Part shown: piece after piece, positions 8,338-16,174 of the stretch
Layout of the letters: the number at the start of each line of letters is the position of its first letter
Position numbering within the stretch: position 1 is the first letter of the stretch
Origin: Saccharicrinis sp. UBA6048
GTDB taxonomy: Bacteria; Bacteroidota; Bacteroidia; Bacteroidales; Marinilabiliaceae
Direction of reading: 5' to 3'
Assembly (NCBI GenBank): GCA_002429115.1
Contig: DIYS01000057.1
Location: 1 to 17,782 of the forward strand
Length of the DNA: 17,782 bases
Notes under the pieces: generated by a model
What the model was told of the DNA's origin: nothing
Seen by the model: only the letters and a program-made list of their open reading frames with translations
The model's database searches: none
Position numbers and translations under genes: made by a program

Positions 8338-9345
8338 ATGTCAAAAATCAAGATTGGGATTAACGGGTTTGGCCGTATCGGACGTTTCGTTTTCCGTCAG
8401 GCTGTAGCTAAAGGAACTATTCAGGTTGTTGCTATCAACGATTTGATTGATGTAGATTACATGGCTTACATGTTGAAGTACGATTCAACACACGGACGTT
8501 TTGACGGTACTGTTGAAGTTAAGGACGGTAAATTATTTGTTAACGGTGACGAAATCCGTGTTACTGCTGAAAGAAACCCTGCTGACATTGCATGGGGTGC
8601 TGTTGGTGCTGACTATGTAGTAGAATCAACTGGCCTTTTCTTAACTAAAGAAAAAGCACAAGGTCACATCGATGCTGGTGCAAAGAAAGTTGTGATGTCT
8701 GCTCCGTCTAAAGATGACACGCCTATGTTCGTAATGGGTGTTAACAATAAAGAGTACTCTAATGACATGACATTTGTATCAAATGCTTCTTGTACTACTA
8801 ACTGTTTAGCTCCTGTTGCCAAAATATTAAATGACAAGTTCGGTATTGTTGACGGTTTAATGACAACTGTTCACGCTTCTACTGCAACTCAAAAAACTGT
8901 TGACGGTCCTTCTATGAAAGACTGGAGAGGTGGACGTGGTGCCGGTCAAAATATTATCCCTTCATCTACTGGTGCTGCCAAAGCTGTGGGTAAAGTAATT
9001 CCTGCATTGAACGGTAAGTTAACCGGTATGTCTTTCCGTGTACCAACTCCTGACGTATCTGTTGTAGATTTAACTGTAAATCTTGCAAAAGGTGCTTCCT
9101 ACGAGGAGATTTGTGCTGCAATGAAAGAAGCTTCTGAAGGTGAATTGAAAGGTATTTTAGGATACACTGAAGACGCAGTGGTTTCTAATGACTTCATCGG
9201 TGAAACTCAAACTTCAGTATTCGATGCTAAAGCTGGTATTGCTTTAACTGACACATTTGTAAAAGTTGTATCATGGTACGACAACGAAATGGGTTACTCA
9301 GCTAAAGTATGTGAATTGATCGAGTACATGGAATCAGTAAAATAA
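8338..9345 (+). CDS. gap: Glyceraldehyde-3-phosphate dehydrogenase, type I
   Basis: This glycolytic and gluconeogenic enzyme interconverts glyceraldehyde 3-phosphate and 1,3-bisphosphoglycerate with NAD. The 335 residues are the usual length. The Rossmann motif GINGFGRIGR is at residues 7-16. The catalytic cysteine is Cys152 in SNASCTTNC and the base is His179 in TTVHAST. The substrate-binding segment GRGAGQNIIPSSTGAAKAV and the C-terminal WYDNEMGYS motif are intact. It is cytosolic and transcribed alone, with its own promoter upstream and a strong terminator 21 bases after the stop. Codon choice is strongly biased (for example GGT for Gly and GCT for Ala), as expected for a highly expressed gene. 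Confidence 0.98.
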   Translation: MSKIKIGINGFGRIGRFVFRQAVAKGTIQVVAINDLIDVDYMAYMLKYDSTHGRFDGTVEVKDGKLFVNGDEIRVTAERNPADIAWGAVGADYVVESTGLFLTKEKAQGHIDAGAKKVVMSAPSKDDTPMFVMGVNNKEYSNDMTFVSNASCTTNCLAPVAKILNDKFGIVDGLMTTVHASTATQKTVDGPSMKDWRGGRGAGQNIIPSSTGAAKAVGKVIPALNGKLTGMSFRVPTPDVSVVDLTVNLAKGASYEEICAAMKEASEGELKGILGYTEDAVVSNDFIGETQTSVFDAKAGIALTDTFVKVVSWYDNEMGYSAKVCELIEYMESVK

Positions 9346-9365
9346 TTGATTCTCTCAAGCATATT

Positions 9366-9395
9366 AAAAGGCTTCCAATTTGGAGGCCTTTTTTC
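9366..9395 (+). terminator. Intrinsic terminator of the GAPDH gene
   Basis: The 11-bp stem AAAAGGCTTCC / GGAGGCCTTTT has one G-U pair and loop AATTT, and runs into a T tract. Confidence 0.88.
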
Positions 9396-9515
9396 GTTTA
9401 TTATCACTACGCATGCAAAGTATGGATAAATGGAACAGGCATCATAGCAACCAACCAGAGTTCTAACTGTTTAAGCGCCCCACGATTGAACGTGAAATTT
9501 ACAAATTGTCCTACC

Positions 9516-9787
9516 TATTAACCCGAATTCGATTAAAATTAAACAGCTCAGATTTTATTAAATGACTGATATACAATATTAATTTTTGAAACATAGTGAG
9601 CTATGGTGATAAAATTTAGAGAAGTAGATCAGTTGTTTAAGGAAAAGTACGGCTTTCCACTTTTAAACAACTGTTTTCTTCGTCATATTTGCTTACCATA
9701 GCCCGCTATGCCTTCGCAAAGATTCCTTGAAACCAATTATTTAAAAGCGGTCTGAGCTATTAATTTTATGTCGAAATCGGGTTATTA
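9516..9787. mobile_element. MITE-like 262-bp palindromic element with 5-bp flanking repeats
   Basis: The element spans 9521-9782 and is flanked on both sides by TATTA (9516-9520 and 9783-9787), as a target-site duplication would be. Its ends are inverted: ACCCGAATTCGA on the left against ACCCGATTTCGA on the reverse complement of the right. Internal blocks mirror each other about the exact centre (9651/9652): AGCTCAGA 9545-9552 with 9751-9758, GCTATGGT 9600-9607 with 9695-9702, and an 11-bp CAGTTGTTTAA 9630-9640 with 9663-9673. Other parts of the arms have diverged. There is no transposase. The only frame inside is about 32 codons from 9603 and is probably chance. AC-beginning ends with a short duplication would be compatible with IS982-like or similar transposases, but this is a guess. 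Confidence 0.65.
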
Positions 9788-10089
9788 ATAAACCTTCATC
9801 TACTAATGATAGCCTGATCCAATAAATCTCGTATAATTAAATGGCGACTGGATATGATTACAATGGTATTATAAACCATATAGTCACTCCTGTCAATATT
9901 TTTTTTGAAGTAACCATTGAACAACAACAGATTAGTCAATAAAATACCTGATCTATTGTTTTTTCTCTGAAGTTTTTCGTTTTGTGGATACCCTTAATTA
10001 AAATACTAATCCCCTCTCCCTCCGGGAATCTCCAAGCATGAGAATTTGAAGTGAGCCCATAGAAAAATCTTCCTTTTAAGAAAAAGCCA
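9788..10089. other. Gene-free AT-rich stretch
   Basis: No credible gene, promoter or terminator was found between the palindromic element and the stop of the CIA30 gene. A small ATGGT-ATTATAA-ACCAT hairpin lies near 9863-9879 and is probably incidental. Confidence 0.5.
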
Positions 10090-10623
10090 TTATCTCAGCA
10101 AAATATAATCTATTTCCAAACGGAATGACTCTGCCTTTTTATTGGCAATAAGAATAGCGAACTCTTCCAGAGTCACTTTAGGATAATTGGGAATTGCCAG
10201 GCGTCGACCTCTGAAAGATGGGTACATATCAGACAAATTAACTTCTAACTCTTGCCACTCGCCTGAGGTTTGGATGTATTGGATATATGAATGTCGATCA
10301 CTCTTATCACTTTTTACACGCAACTGGTAGCGCTTGCCATCCCCCTTCAGTCGTATAACCAGCTTTTGATATGAATTGACGTCCAGTGTTTCCATTCGTT
10401 TTCTGACCGAAGAAAATCCGCCATTGTTCTCCAGTGACACAATACCCTCAAACACAACATGTCCTTCACTATTGATGGACATAGTACCTTGCGACAATCC
10501 ACCCATAACTCCATCATTAACCACTAACCAGTTTTTAAGATCATCCTGTTTATTAAAATTGTGAATTACTTCTGACATTGTTGTATTCATAAGCCCTAAT
10601 GCAATAATTAATAACCATTTCAT
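10090..10623 (-). CDS. CIA30-family protein
   Basis: The 177-residue protein carries the family hallmark VNDGVMGGLSQG at residues 35-46 and the later pattern GGFSSVR ... LRLKGDG-like (VIRLKGDGKRYQLRVKS). This is the galactose-binding-like fold of the complex I intermediate-associated protein 30 family. The mitochondrial namesake helps complex I assembly, but the bacterial relatives have no established role and no complex I gene is near. A short hydrophobic N-terminus (MKWLLIIALGLMNTTMSE) may be a signal peptide. The gene lies 10 bases downstream of the SRPBCC gene on the same strand, so the two are very likely co-transcribed. Confidence 0.85.
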   Translation of the reverse strand: MKWLLIIALGLMNTTMSEVIHNFNKQDDLKNWLVVNDGVMGGLSQGTMSINSEGHVVFEGIVSLENNGGFSSVRKRMETLDVNSYQKLVIRLKGDGKRYQLRVKSDKSDRHSYIQYIQTSGEWQELEVNLSDMYPSFRGRRLAIPNYPKVTLEEFAILIANKKAESFRLEIDYILLR

Positions 10624-10633
10624 AATACACCTT

Positions 10634-11113
10634 TTAAATCATTGTCGTCTTTGGTTGATTAAAATGATCTGCCAAAGCCTTCTCCCGATAATCAAAAATC
10701 TGCTTCAATCGCTGACCGATAAATAATCGATTTGCCAAACGGCCCAAAACACCAAACGGAGCTTGGTAGCTAATAAGGTCTTTCATCATTACACCATCTT
10801 CAAAAGGTTGCACCCAGTGCTCGTGATGCCACATTTTATATGGTCCCATACGTTGCTCATCGATAAAATACTGCATGGGCCTGATATGCGTAATTTCCGT
10901 CACCCACGAGGTGCTATATAAAGGGAACGGCTTAACACGGTAATGAATAATTAATCCTTCATACATTTGAGTTGGCAAATCCGCTGTCAGTATATCAAAG
11001 CCCATTGAGTCAGGTGTGATGGTTTGCAAGTTTACCGGATTCGCAATAAAATTCCAGACCTCTTCCAAGGATGCTTTAATAAATTGATTCCGGGAAAACT
11101 GATACAAAGCCAT
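10634..11113 (-). CDS. SRPBCC-family ligand-binding protein
   Basis: The 159-residue protein has the START/Bet v1-like SRPBCC pattern: an opening strand (YQFSRNQFIKASLEEVWNFIANPVNL), a mid-protein region with WVTEITHIRPMQYFIDEQRMGPYKMWHHEHWVQP, and a long C-terminal helix (RLKQIFDYREKALADHF). Members bind small hydrophobic ligands. The W-x-HEH-x-x-x-P segment is typical of the subgroup often mislabelled as a cell-division inhibitor. It is cytosolic. It is the upstream gene of a two-gene unit with the CIA30 protein, which suggests a shared pathway, but the ligand is unknown. Confidence 0.85.
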   Translation of the reverse strand: MALYQFSRNQFIKASLEEVWNFIANPVNLQTITPDSMGFDILTADLPTQMYEGLIIHYRVKPFPLYSTSWVTEITHIRPMQYFIDEQRMGPYKMWHHEHWVQPFEDGVMMKDLISYQAPFGVLGRLANRLFIGQRLKQIFDYREKALADHFNQPKTTMI

Positions 11114-11226
11114 CGTTCTGATATTCGTTTCATACTATAATTAAAGGCAGCTCATAAACATCTCAAGCCATACCAAGTAAGCCTTTAATAAGAAACTTTA
11201 AATGAAGGTTTTTGTTTATCCTGATG

Positions 11227-11244
11227 ATTGTTTATTTAAACAAT
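11227..11244. repeat. Short palindrome after the permease gene
   Basis: ATTGTTTATTTAAACAAT is an 18-base hairpin (8-bp stem) 13 bases after the stop of the minus-strand permease. It lacks a clear U tract on that strand, so it is a possible but weak terminator. Confidence 0.4.
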
Positions 11245-11257
11245 GCTTCAAATGATT

Positions 11258-12502
11258 TTACTCGTATCGCAAGGAATCAATCGGATCTAACTTAGCAGCT
11301 TTTAGTGCAGGCATTAAACCCGACAGTATACCTACAACTAAACATACGACTACGCCAAGGGTCACCCAGTTCCAGGGAACAATAAAATCGGATTGCATCA
11401 CCATTGACATTAGATTACCAACAAAAATGCCCAGAATAATTCCCACAACTCCCCCAAGCTGACTGATAATAACCGACTCTAACAAAAACTGATTGCGTAT
11501 GGCCTTACTGCTCGCACCAATGGCTTTACGAATACCGATTTCACGCGTCCGCTCCGCCACGGCAACCAGCATTATATTCATTAATCCAATGGCGGCACCC
11601 AGTAAAGTAATTAAACCGATAAAGGAAGCGATAAGTGTTACCTGACCTGTGCTTTCGATCAGTAATCGTGCGAGGTTATCACTCTTATTAACATTGAAAT
11701 TTGTTTCATCATGAATCGTTAATCGACGAATAATACGGAATAATCCGGTCGCTTCAGATATAGCCATATCTACCTGCTGACTGTCATTCGCTTTCACTAT
11801 AATATTATAGGACATACCTGCCCAACTAAATACCTGCCGAACATTCGTTACCGGAAGCAATAATATATTATCACTTTGCGATCCAAACCCGGCTCCCTTT
11901 TCTTTCAATACACCAATCACCCGATACTTGGCTCCGCCTGTTGAGATAATTTGATCGATCGGATCTTGATCACCCGGAAATATTTTTTTTGCCAGATCAC
12001 TGCCTAAAACAGCAACGTACCTATTGTCTCGTATTTCATGTAAGGTAAAGTTTCGGCCATCCTTAACAATATGCCCTTCAACATCCATAAAATTCTCATC
12101 AACACCAATAATCGCGACATTCGGGTTGGACTTCTCTGACTCATGCTTCACCGTAGCAGCCCCGGCAGCCGTATGTGTCACCGTTACAATTGCAGGAAAT
12201 GTAAATTGCTCTTTAAACTGCATGGCTTCTTTGAAGGAGATATACCCATGTCGCCTGTTGCGCAGTTTTCGTTTGCCAATCTGCACATTCATGCCACGAT
12301 TTTCAATGGTAAACGAATTGGCGCCCATACCGGTGAATTTTGTACTGATGGCTGCTTCTATCGAAGAAATAGCTGTCAGTATTCCAATCAAAGCTGTCAG
12401 CCCAATGCCGATAATTAATATGGTTAAAATGGCTCGTAAAAGGTTGGTGCGAATAGAACCAAGGGCAATGCGCAGATTCTCGTAGGCAAGTGTTAACTTC
12501 AT
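11258..12502 (-). CDS. ABC transporter permease, MacB/FtsX type
   Basis: The 414-residue protein has the four-helix MacB layout. TM1 is at about 21-46, followed by a large periplasmic core domain (about 50-285). TM2 is near 288-315, then the conserved cytoplasmic stretch ERTREIGIRKAIGA (317-330), TM3 near 345-363 and TM4 near 379-399, ending with PALKAAKLDPIDSLRYE. MacB-like permeases couple an ATPase to efflux, lipoprotein release or peptide export by a mechanical action across the envelope. No ATPase (LolD/MacB-N like) or membrane fusion protein is adjacent here, which is unusual, so its partner must be encoded elsewhere. It is transcribed divergently from aconitase with 124 bases between them, and is separated by 144 bases from the SRPBCC gene downstream on the same strand. 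Confidence 0.92.
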   Translation of the reverse strand: MKLTLAYENLRIALGSIRTNLLRAILTILIIGIGLTALIGILTAISSIEAAISTKFTGMGANSFTIENRGMNVQIGKRKLRNRRHGYISFKEAMQFKEQFTFPAIVTVTHTAAGAATVKHESEKSNPNVAIIGVDENFMDVEGHIVKDGRNFTLHEIRDNRYVAVLGSDLAKKIFPGDQDPIDQIISTGGAKYRVIGVLKEKGAGFGSQSDNILLLPVTNVRQVFSWAGMSYNIIVKANDSQQVDMAISEATGLFRIIRRLTIHDETNFNVNKSDNLARLLIESTGQVTLIASFIGLITLLGAAIGLMNIMLVAVAERTREIGIRKAIGASSKAIRNQFLLESVIISQLGGVVGIILGIFVGNLMSMVMQSDFIVPWNWVTLGVVVCLVVGILSGLMPALKAAKLDPIDSLRYE

Positions 12503-12626
12503 CGGGTTTAGTTGACTGTTGTAAATGATGGTATAAGTTACTAAAACAAATTCATGTACCTCTCATTCTACAACCAAATTGCATTTGAACTGTTAAAACA
12601 TGGTAAGAAATTAAACCGATAGTAAA
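12503..12626. promoter_or_regulatory. Divergent intergenic region between permease and aconitase
   Basis: These 124 bases must hold the promoters of two divergent genes. I could not point to a confident -33/-7 pair on either strand. Confidence 0.4.
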
Positions 12627-14891
12627 ATGGCTTTTGATATTGAAATGATTAAAAAGGTGTATGCCGGGTTACCTGGAAAAGTTGAAAAAACACGTCAGCT
12701 ACTCGACAAACCTCTGACCTTATCCGAAAAGATTTTGTATGCACATTTGGCAGATGTTATGCCCGACAGTGCCTACGAACGCGGAGCTTCTTATGTCAAC
12801 TTCAACCCGGACAGGGTGGCCATGCAGGATGCAACGGCTCAAATGGCGTTATTGCAATTTATGCAGGCTGGCAAAACGAAAGCTGCTGTGCCTTCTACCG
12901 TGCATGCCGATCACCTGATTCAGGCCAAGGTGGGTGCAGATAAAGATTTGGCAACAGCCGAAGTAAGCAATAAAGAGGTCTACGACTTTTTAAGTTCAGT
13001 ATCAAACAAGTATGGCATCGGTTTCTGGAAGCCGGGAGCCGGTATTATTCACCAGGTGGTATTGGAAAATTATGCCTTCCCTGGTGGTATGATGATTGGT
13101 ACCGATTCGCACACGGTTAATGCTGGCGGACTGGGCATGGTAGCAATAGGTGTTGGTGGTGCCGACGCCGTTGATGTGATGGCCGGCATGCCTTGGGAAT
13201 TGAAATTTCCAAAGCTCATTGGTGTTAAGCTAACTGGCAAACTTAATGGCTGGACGGCTCCAAAAGATATCATCTTAAAGGTAGCCGGATTACTGACGGT
13301 TAAAGGCGGAACTGGTTGTATCGTTGAATACTTTGGCGATGGTGCCGAGTCATTAAGCTGTACAGGTAAAGGTACCATCTGTAATATGGGTGCCGAAATT
13401 GGGGCCACCACTTCCACATTTGGTTACGATGCCTCAATGGCGCGTTACCTTGAGGCCACTGGTCGTGCAGATATAGCTGCTGCTGCAAATACCGTGAAAG
13501 AACACTTAACCGGTGATGCTGAAGTATATAACAATCCTCAAAACTATTTTGATCAGGTAATAGAGATTAACCTGGATATGCTGGAGCCTCACTTGAATGG
13601 TCCATTTACCCCGGATAAGGCGACTCCTATTTCCAAGATGCGTGAAGAAGCAGCAAAGAATGGCTGGCCATTAAAAGTGGAAGTGGGATTAATCGGTTCG
13701 TGTACCAACTCTTCCTACGAAGATATTTCAAGAGCTGCTTCCATTGCCAAACAGGCCGCTGATAAAAACCTGAAAGCAGCCGGTGAATTTAAAATTACAC
13801 CAGGCTCCGAGCAGGTGCTTTATACGATTGAACGCGATGGACTGATTGATACCTTCAATCAAATGGGTGGCGAAGTATTTGCCAATGCCTGCGGTCCATG
13901 TATTGGCATGTGGGATCGCGTGGGTGCTGATAAGCAGGAAAAGAACACCATCGTTCATTCCTTCAACCGCAACTTTGCCAAACGTGCGGATGGTAACCCA
14001 AATACCTATGCTTTTGTTGGTTCGCCAGAATTAGTGACCGCATTAGCCATTGCCGGTGATCTAGGGTTTAACCCAATAACCGATACGCTTAAGAATGAAA
14101 AGGGTGTAGAAGTGAAATTGGATGAACCAACAGGTTATGAATTGCCACCGAAAGGCTTTGATGTGGAGGATGCCGGCTATCAGGCGCCTGCTGAAGATGG
14201 TGCTGGTGTTAATGTTGTTGTGAATCCGGATAGTAAGCGTCTTCAGCTATTATCGCCTTTTGCCGCCTGGGATGGTAAAAACATTACCGGTGCCAAACTA
14301 TTAATCAAGGCTAAGGGTAAATGTACGACCGATCATATTTCAATGGCCGGGCCTTGGTTGAAATATAGAGGACATCTTGACAATATATCAAATAACATGC
14401 TGATTGGTGCAGTTAACTTCTTCAACGAAGAGACCAATAAAGTAAAGAATCAGTTAAGTGGTGAGTACACAGAAGTTCCGGTGGCTCAAAGAGCTTATAA
14501 GGCTGAAGGTATCCCGACCATTGTGGTGGGCGATCATAACTACGGCGAAGGATCGTCACGCGAGCATGCGGCCATGGAACCACGCCACCTGGGTGTACGT
14601 GCCGTATTGGTGAAGAGTTTTGCCCGTATCCACGAAACCAACCTGAAGAAACAAGGTATGCTTGGTTTGACCTTTGCCAATGAAGCCGATTACGATAAGA
14701 TTATGGAGGATGATACCTTTAACTTCCTCGATCTGGATGCTTTTGCGCCTGGTAAATCGCTTCAATTGGAAGTCGTTCATGCCGATGGCAGCAAAGATAT
14801 TATTGTAGCCAATCACTCCTACAATACCCAGCAAATTGAATGGTTTAAAGCGGGCTCTGCCTTAAACCTAATTAAAGAACAGAATAAGTAA
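12627..14891 (+). CDS. acn: Aconitate hydratase (mitochondrial-type aconitase)
   Basis: This TCA-cycle enzyme interconverts citrate and isocitrate through cis-aconitate with a [4Fe-4S] cluster. At 754 residues it has the length of mitochondrial aconitase, shorter than E. coli AcnA or AcnB. The three cluster ligands are Cys359 (GSCTNSS), Cys422 and Cys425 (ACGPCIGMW), each one residue beyond the pig heart numbering (358, 421, 424). The swivel-domain active-site motif YGEGSSREHAAMEPRHLG places Ser643, Ser644 and Arg645 at the equivalent positions. The early motif GTDSHT is also intact. The enzyme is cytosolic in bacteria. It is monocistronic: it is divergent from the permease and a terminator follows 25 bases after the stop. 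No citrate synthase or isocitrate dehydrogenase is in the window. Confidence 0.98.
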   Translation: MAFDIEMIKKVYAGLPGKVEKTRQLLDKPLTLSEKILYAHLADVMPDSAYERGASYVNFNPDRVAMQDATAQMALLQFMQAGKTKAAVPSTVHADHLIQAKVGADKDLATAEVSNKEVYDFLSSVSNKYGIGFWKPGAGIIHQVVLENYAFPGGMMIGTDSHTVNAGGLGMVAIGVGGADAVDVMAGMPWELKFPKLIGVKLTGKLNGWTAPKDIILKVAGLLTVKGGTGCIVEYFGDGAESLSCTGKGTICNMGAEIGATTSTFGYDASMARYLEATGRADIAAAANTVKEHLTGDAEVYNNPQNYFDQVIEINLDMLEPHLNGPFTPDKATPISKMREEAAKNGWPLKVEVGLIGSCTNSSYEDISRAASIAKQAADKNLKAAGEFKITPGSEQVLYTIERDGLIDTFNQMGGEVFANACGPCIGMWDRVGADKQEKNTIVHSFNRNFAKRADGNPNTYAFVGSPELVTALAIAGDLGFNPITDTLKNEKGVEVKLDEPTGYELPPKGFDVEDAGYQAPAEDGAGVNVVVNPDSKRLQLLSPFAAWDGKNITGAKLLIKAKGKCTTDHISMAGPWLKYRGHLDNISNNMLIGAVNFFNEETNKVKNQLSGEYTEVPVAQRAYKAEGIPTIVVGDHNYGEGSSREHAAMEPRHLGVRAVLVKSFARIHETNLKKQGMLGLTFANEADYDKIMEDDTFNFLDLDAFAPGKSLQLEVVHADGSKDIIVANHSYNTQQIEWFKAGSALNLIKEQNK

Positions 14892-14916
14892 CATTCTTGC
14901 CATATTACTATTTTAC

Positions 14917-14946
14917 AAGACTGTCCTTTGTGGCAGTCTTTTTTTT
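14917..14946 (+). terminator. Intrinsic terminator of the aconitase gene
   Basis: The stem AAGACTG (14917-14923) / CAGTCTT (14934-14940) with a 10-base loop is followed by a run of T. Confidence 0.85.
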
Positions 14947-15000
14947 GCCGCCTCACCAAGGATGCCTAATATATTGTTACTGAGAAAAAAGTATTTTCAG

Positions 15001-15276
15001 AAGCTAAAAGCACATGTAATAATTCAAGCTCCAAAGGAGCGCCACGTAGAAGCGCAGGCTATAGGCCTGCGGTAGTAGCGTTATACAATCCTAGCTCTGA
15101 AGGAGCGCTACGTCATATAAAGAAATTTTGTAATTCCTGAGCACTTAATAAAAACGATTAATCACGTAGCGGTCTTACAGACCTCCATCCAATATTCATC
15201 ATTAAGACAGGCCATATTTCACTTCGTTCAATCGACCTATCCTGATACGAATTTGCCCTTCAGGCAATATTATCAG
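15001..15276. repeat. 276-bp REP-like hairpin unit, copy 1
   Basis: This is the first of two tandem 276-base copies. It contains five short hairpins: GCTCC-AAA-GGAGC (15028-15040), GCAGGCT-ATA-GGCCTGC (15054-15070), GCTCT-GAA-GGAGC (15094-15106), GGTCT-TAC-AGACC (15171-15183) and TTGCC-CTTCA-GGCAA (15253-15267). The first four have a GTRG tetranucleotide at their 5' foot, on the plus strand for hairpins 2 and 4 and on the minus strand for 1 and 3. For hairpins 1 and 2 the two feet abut (CCAC-GTAG, 15042-15049). This arrangement of inverted pairs is that of REP sequences mobilised by RAYT (TnpA-REP) transposases and of BIMEs. No gene lies inside. Confidence 0.8.
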
Positions 15277-15552
15277 AAGCTAAAAGCGCATATAATAATT
15301 CAAGCTCCAAAGGAGCGCCACGTAGAAGCGCAGGCTGCAAGCCTGCGGTAGTAGCGTTATACAACCTTAGCTCTGAAGGAGCGCAGCGTGATATAACGAA
15401 ATTTTGTAATTCCTGAGTACGTAATAAAAACGATTAATCACATAGCGGTCTTACAGACCTCCATCCTATATTCATCATTAAGACAGGCCTTATTTCACTT
15501 CGTTCAAACGACCCATCCTGACACGAATTTGCCCTTCAGGCAATATTTTCAG
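15277..15552. repeat. 276-bp REP-like hairpin unit, copy 2
   Basis: The second tandem copy follows with no spacer, and each hairpin lies exactly 276 bases after its counterpart. Hairpins 1 to 4 keep their stems. The loop of hairpin 2 changes from ATA to GCA while a G-U pair becomes A-U, so pairing is preserved. The GTRG foot is kept for hairpins 1 and 2, but is GCTG (15384-15387, minus strand) for hairpin 3 and ATAG (15442-15445) for hairpin 4. This copy appears to be decaying. Confidence 0.8.
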
Positions 15553-15567
15553 AATACTTCCCATTTT

Positions 15568-15830
15568 CATACGATTTTGTACATTCAGCCACCTTTCTAC
15601 TGTACGTTTATCTATTTTTTATCCTTTTTTCGTCCACTCGATATCACTCCGCCGCCTTTGGTGTGTACGTTTCCATTACTTTAGTGCATTTTTCGTCCAC
15701 TTGTGTACATTCTGCCACCTCTTGTGTGGACGTATCCATTACTTATGTGCATTTATCGTCCACTTGAGTGCTCTATGCCACCTCTTGTGTGGACGATTCC
15801 ATATTTTTTATACATTTTGCGTATACTTTT
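15568..15830. repeat. 63-bp tandem repeat (minisatellite)
   Basis: Units start at 15568, 15631, 15694 and 15757, with a degenerate partial fifth at 15820. Units 2 to 4 begin CGTCCAC. Each unit has a conserved GCC-[AG]-CC segment near its middle. In the two best units CGTCCAC pairs with GTGGACG 32 bases further on (15694-15700 with 15726-15732, and 15757-15763 with 15789-15795), so each can form a hairpin. The outer units are more diverged. The period is divisible by three, which keeps a spurious frame open, but unit 2 has a stop in that frame. Confidence 0.8.
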
Positions 15831-16145
15831 TATCATTATGATATTTTCATCCTGTTATTTACCGTTGTCAGACTATTATTTCTCTCCGTTGAATCATTTT
15901 ACACTTATGGTTGTATTTAGTTGTTTATGCGCTTATGCCATTCAACGAGATATACCCCCATCATGAATCTGTTTTAATAGCATTCTTTAAGTATCAATAT
16001 ACATATATGAGTCATCTAATTGAAACAAGAAGACTGGATGTTTATTATACTCAAATATTCCTATTATTTACTTTTTATTAATTGACACGTTCCGGCACAG
16101 AAAGCACTATAAACACTATACTACCGTAATATAGACAAGCCAGAA
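15831..16145. other. AT-rich stretch without a gene
   Basis: I see no credible gene or terminator. The only structure is a spaced inverted repeat, CGTTGAAT (15887-15894) with ATTCAACG (15940-15947). Confidence 0.5.
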
Positions 16146-16173
16146 AAGTATAAAGTATTAAGTACAAAGTATC
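16146..16173. repeat. Heptamer tandem repeat
   Basis: There are four head-to-tail copies of AAGTAYN (AAGTATA, AAGTATT, AAGTACA, AAGTATC). The tract directly precedes the CCCCG hairpins. Confidence 0.7.
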
Positions 16174-16174
16174 A

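Noticed and set aside
9603..9701. A 32-codon frame inside the palindromic element
   Set aside because: It crosses the palindrome centre, lacks a ribosome binding site and matches no transposase motif.
12024..12485. A 153-codon plus-strand frame opposite the permease
   Set aside because: It is the antisense shadow of the well-supported MacB-type permease gene.
15568..15830. CRISPR array or integron attC array
   Set aside because: The 63-bp units are directly adjacent with no unique spacers, no cas genes are present, and no GTTRRRY core sites were seen despite the recombinase downstream.
15703..15966. An 87-codon frame with two PPLVWT peptides
   Set aside because: It starts at a GTG inside the 63-bp minisatellite and stays open only because the period is divisible by three. 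The preceding unit has a stop in this frame and the composition is not protein-like.
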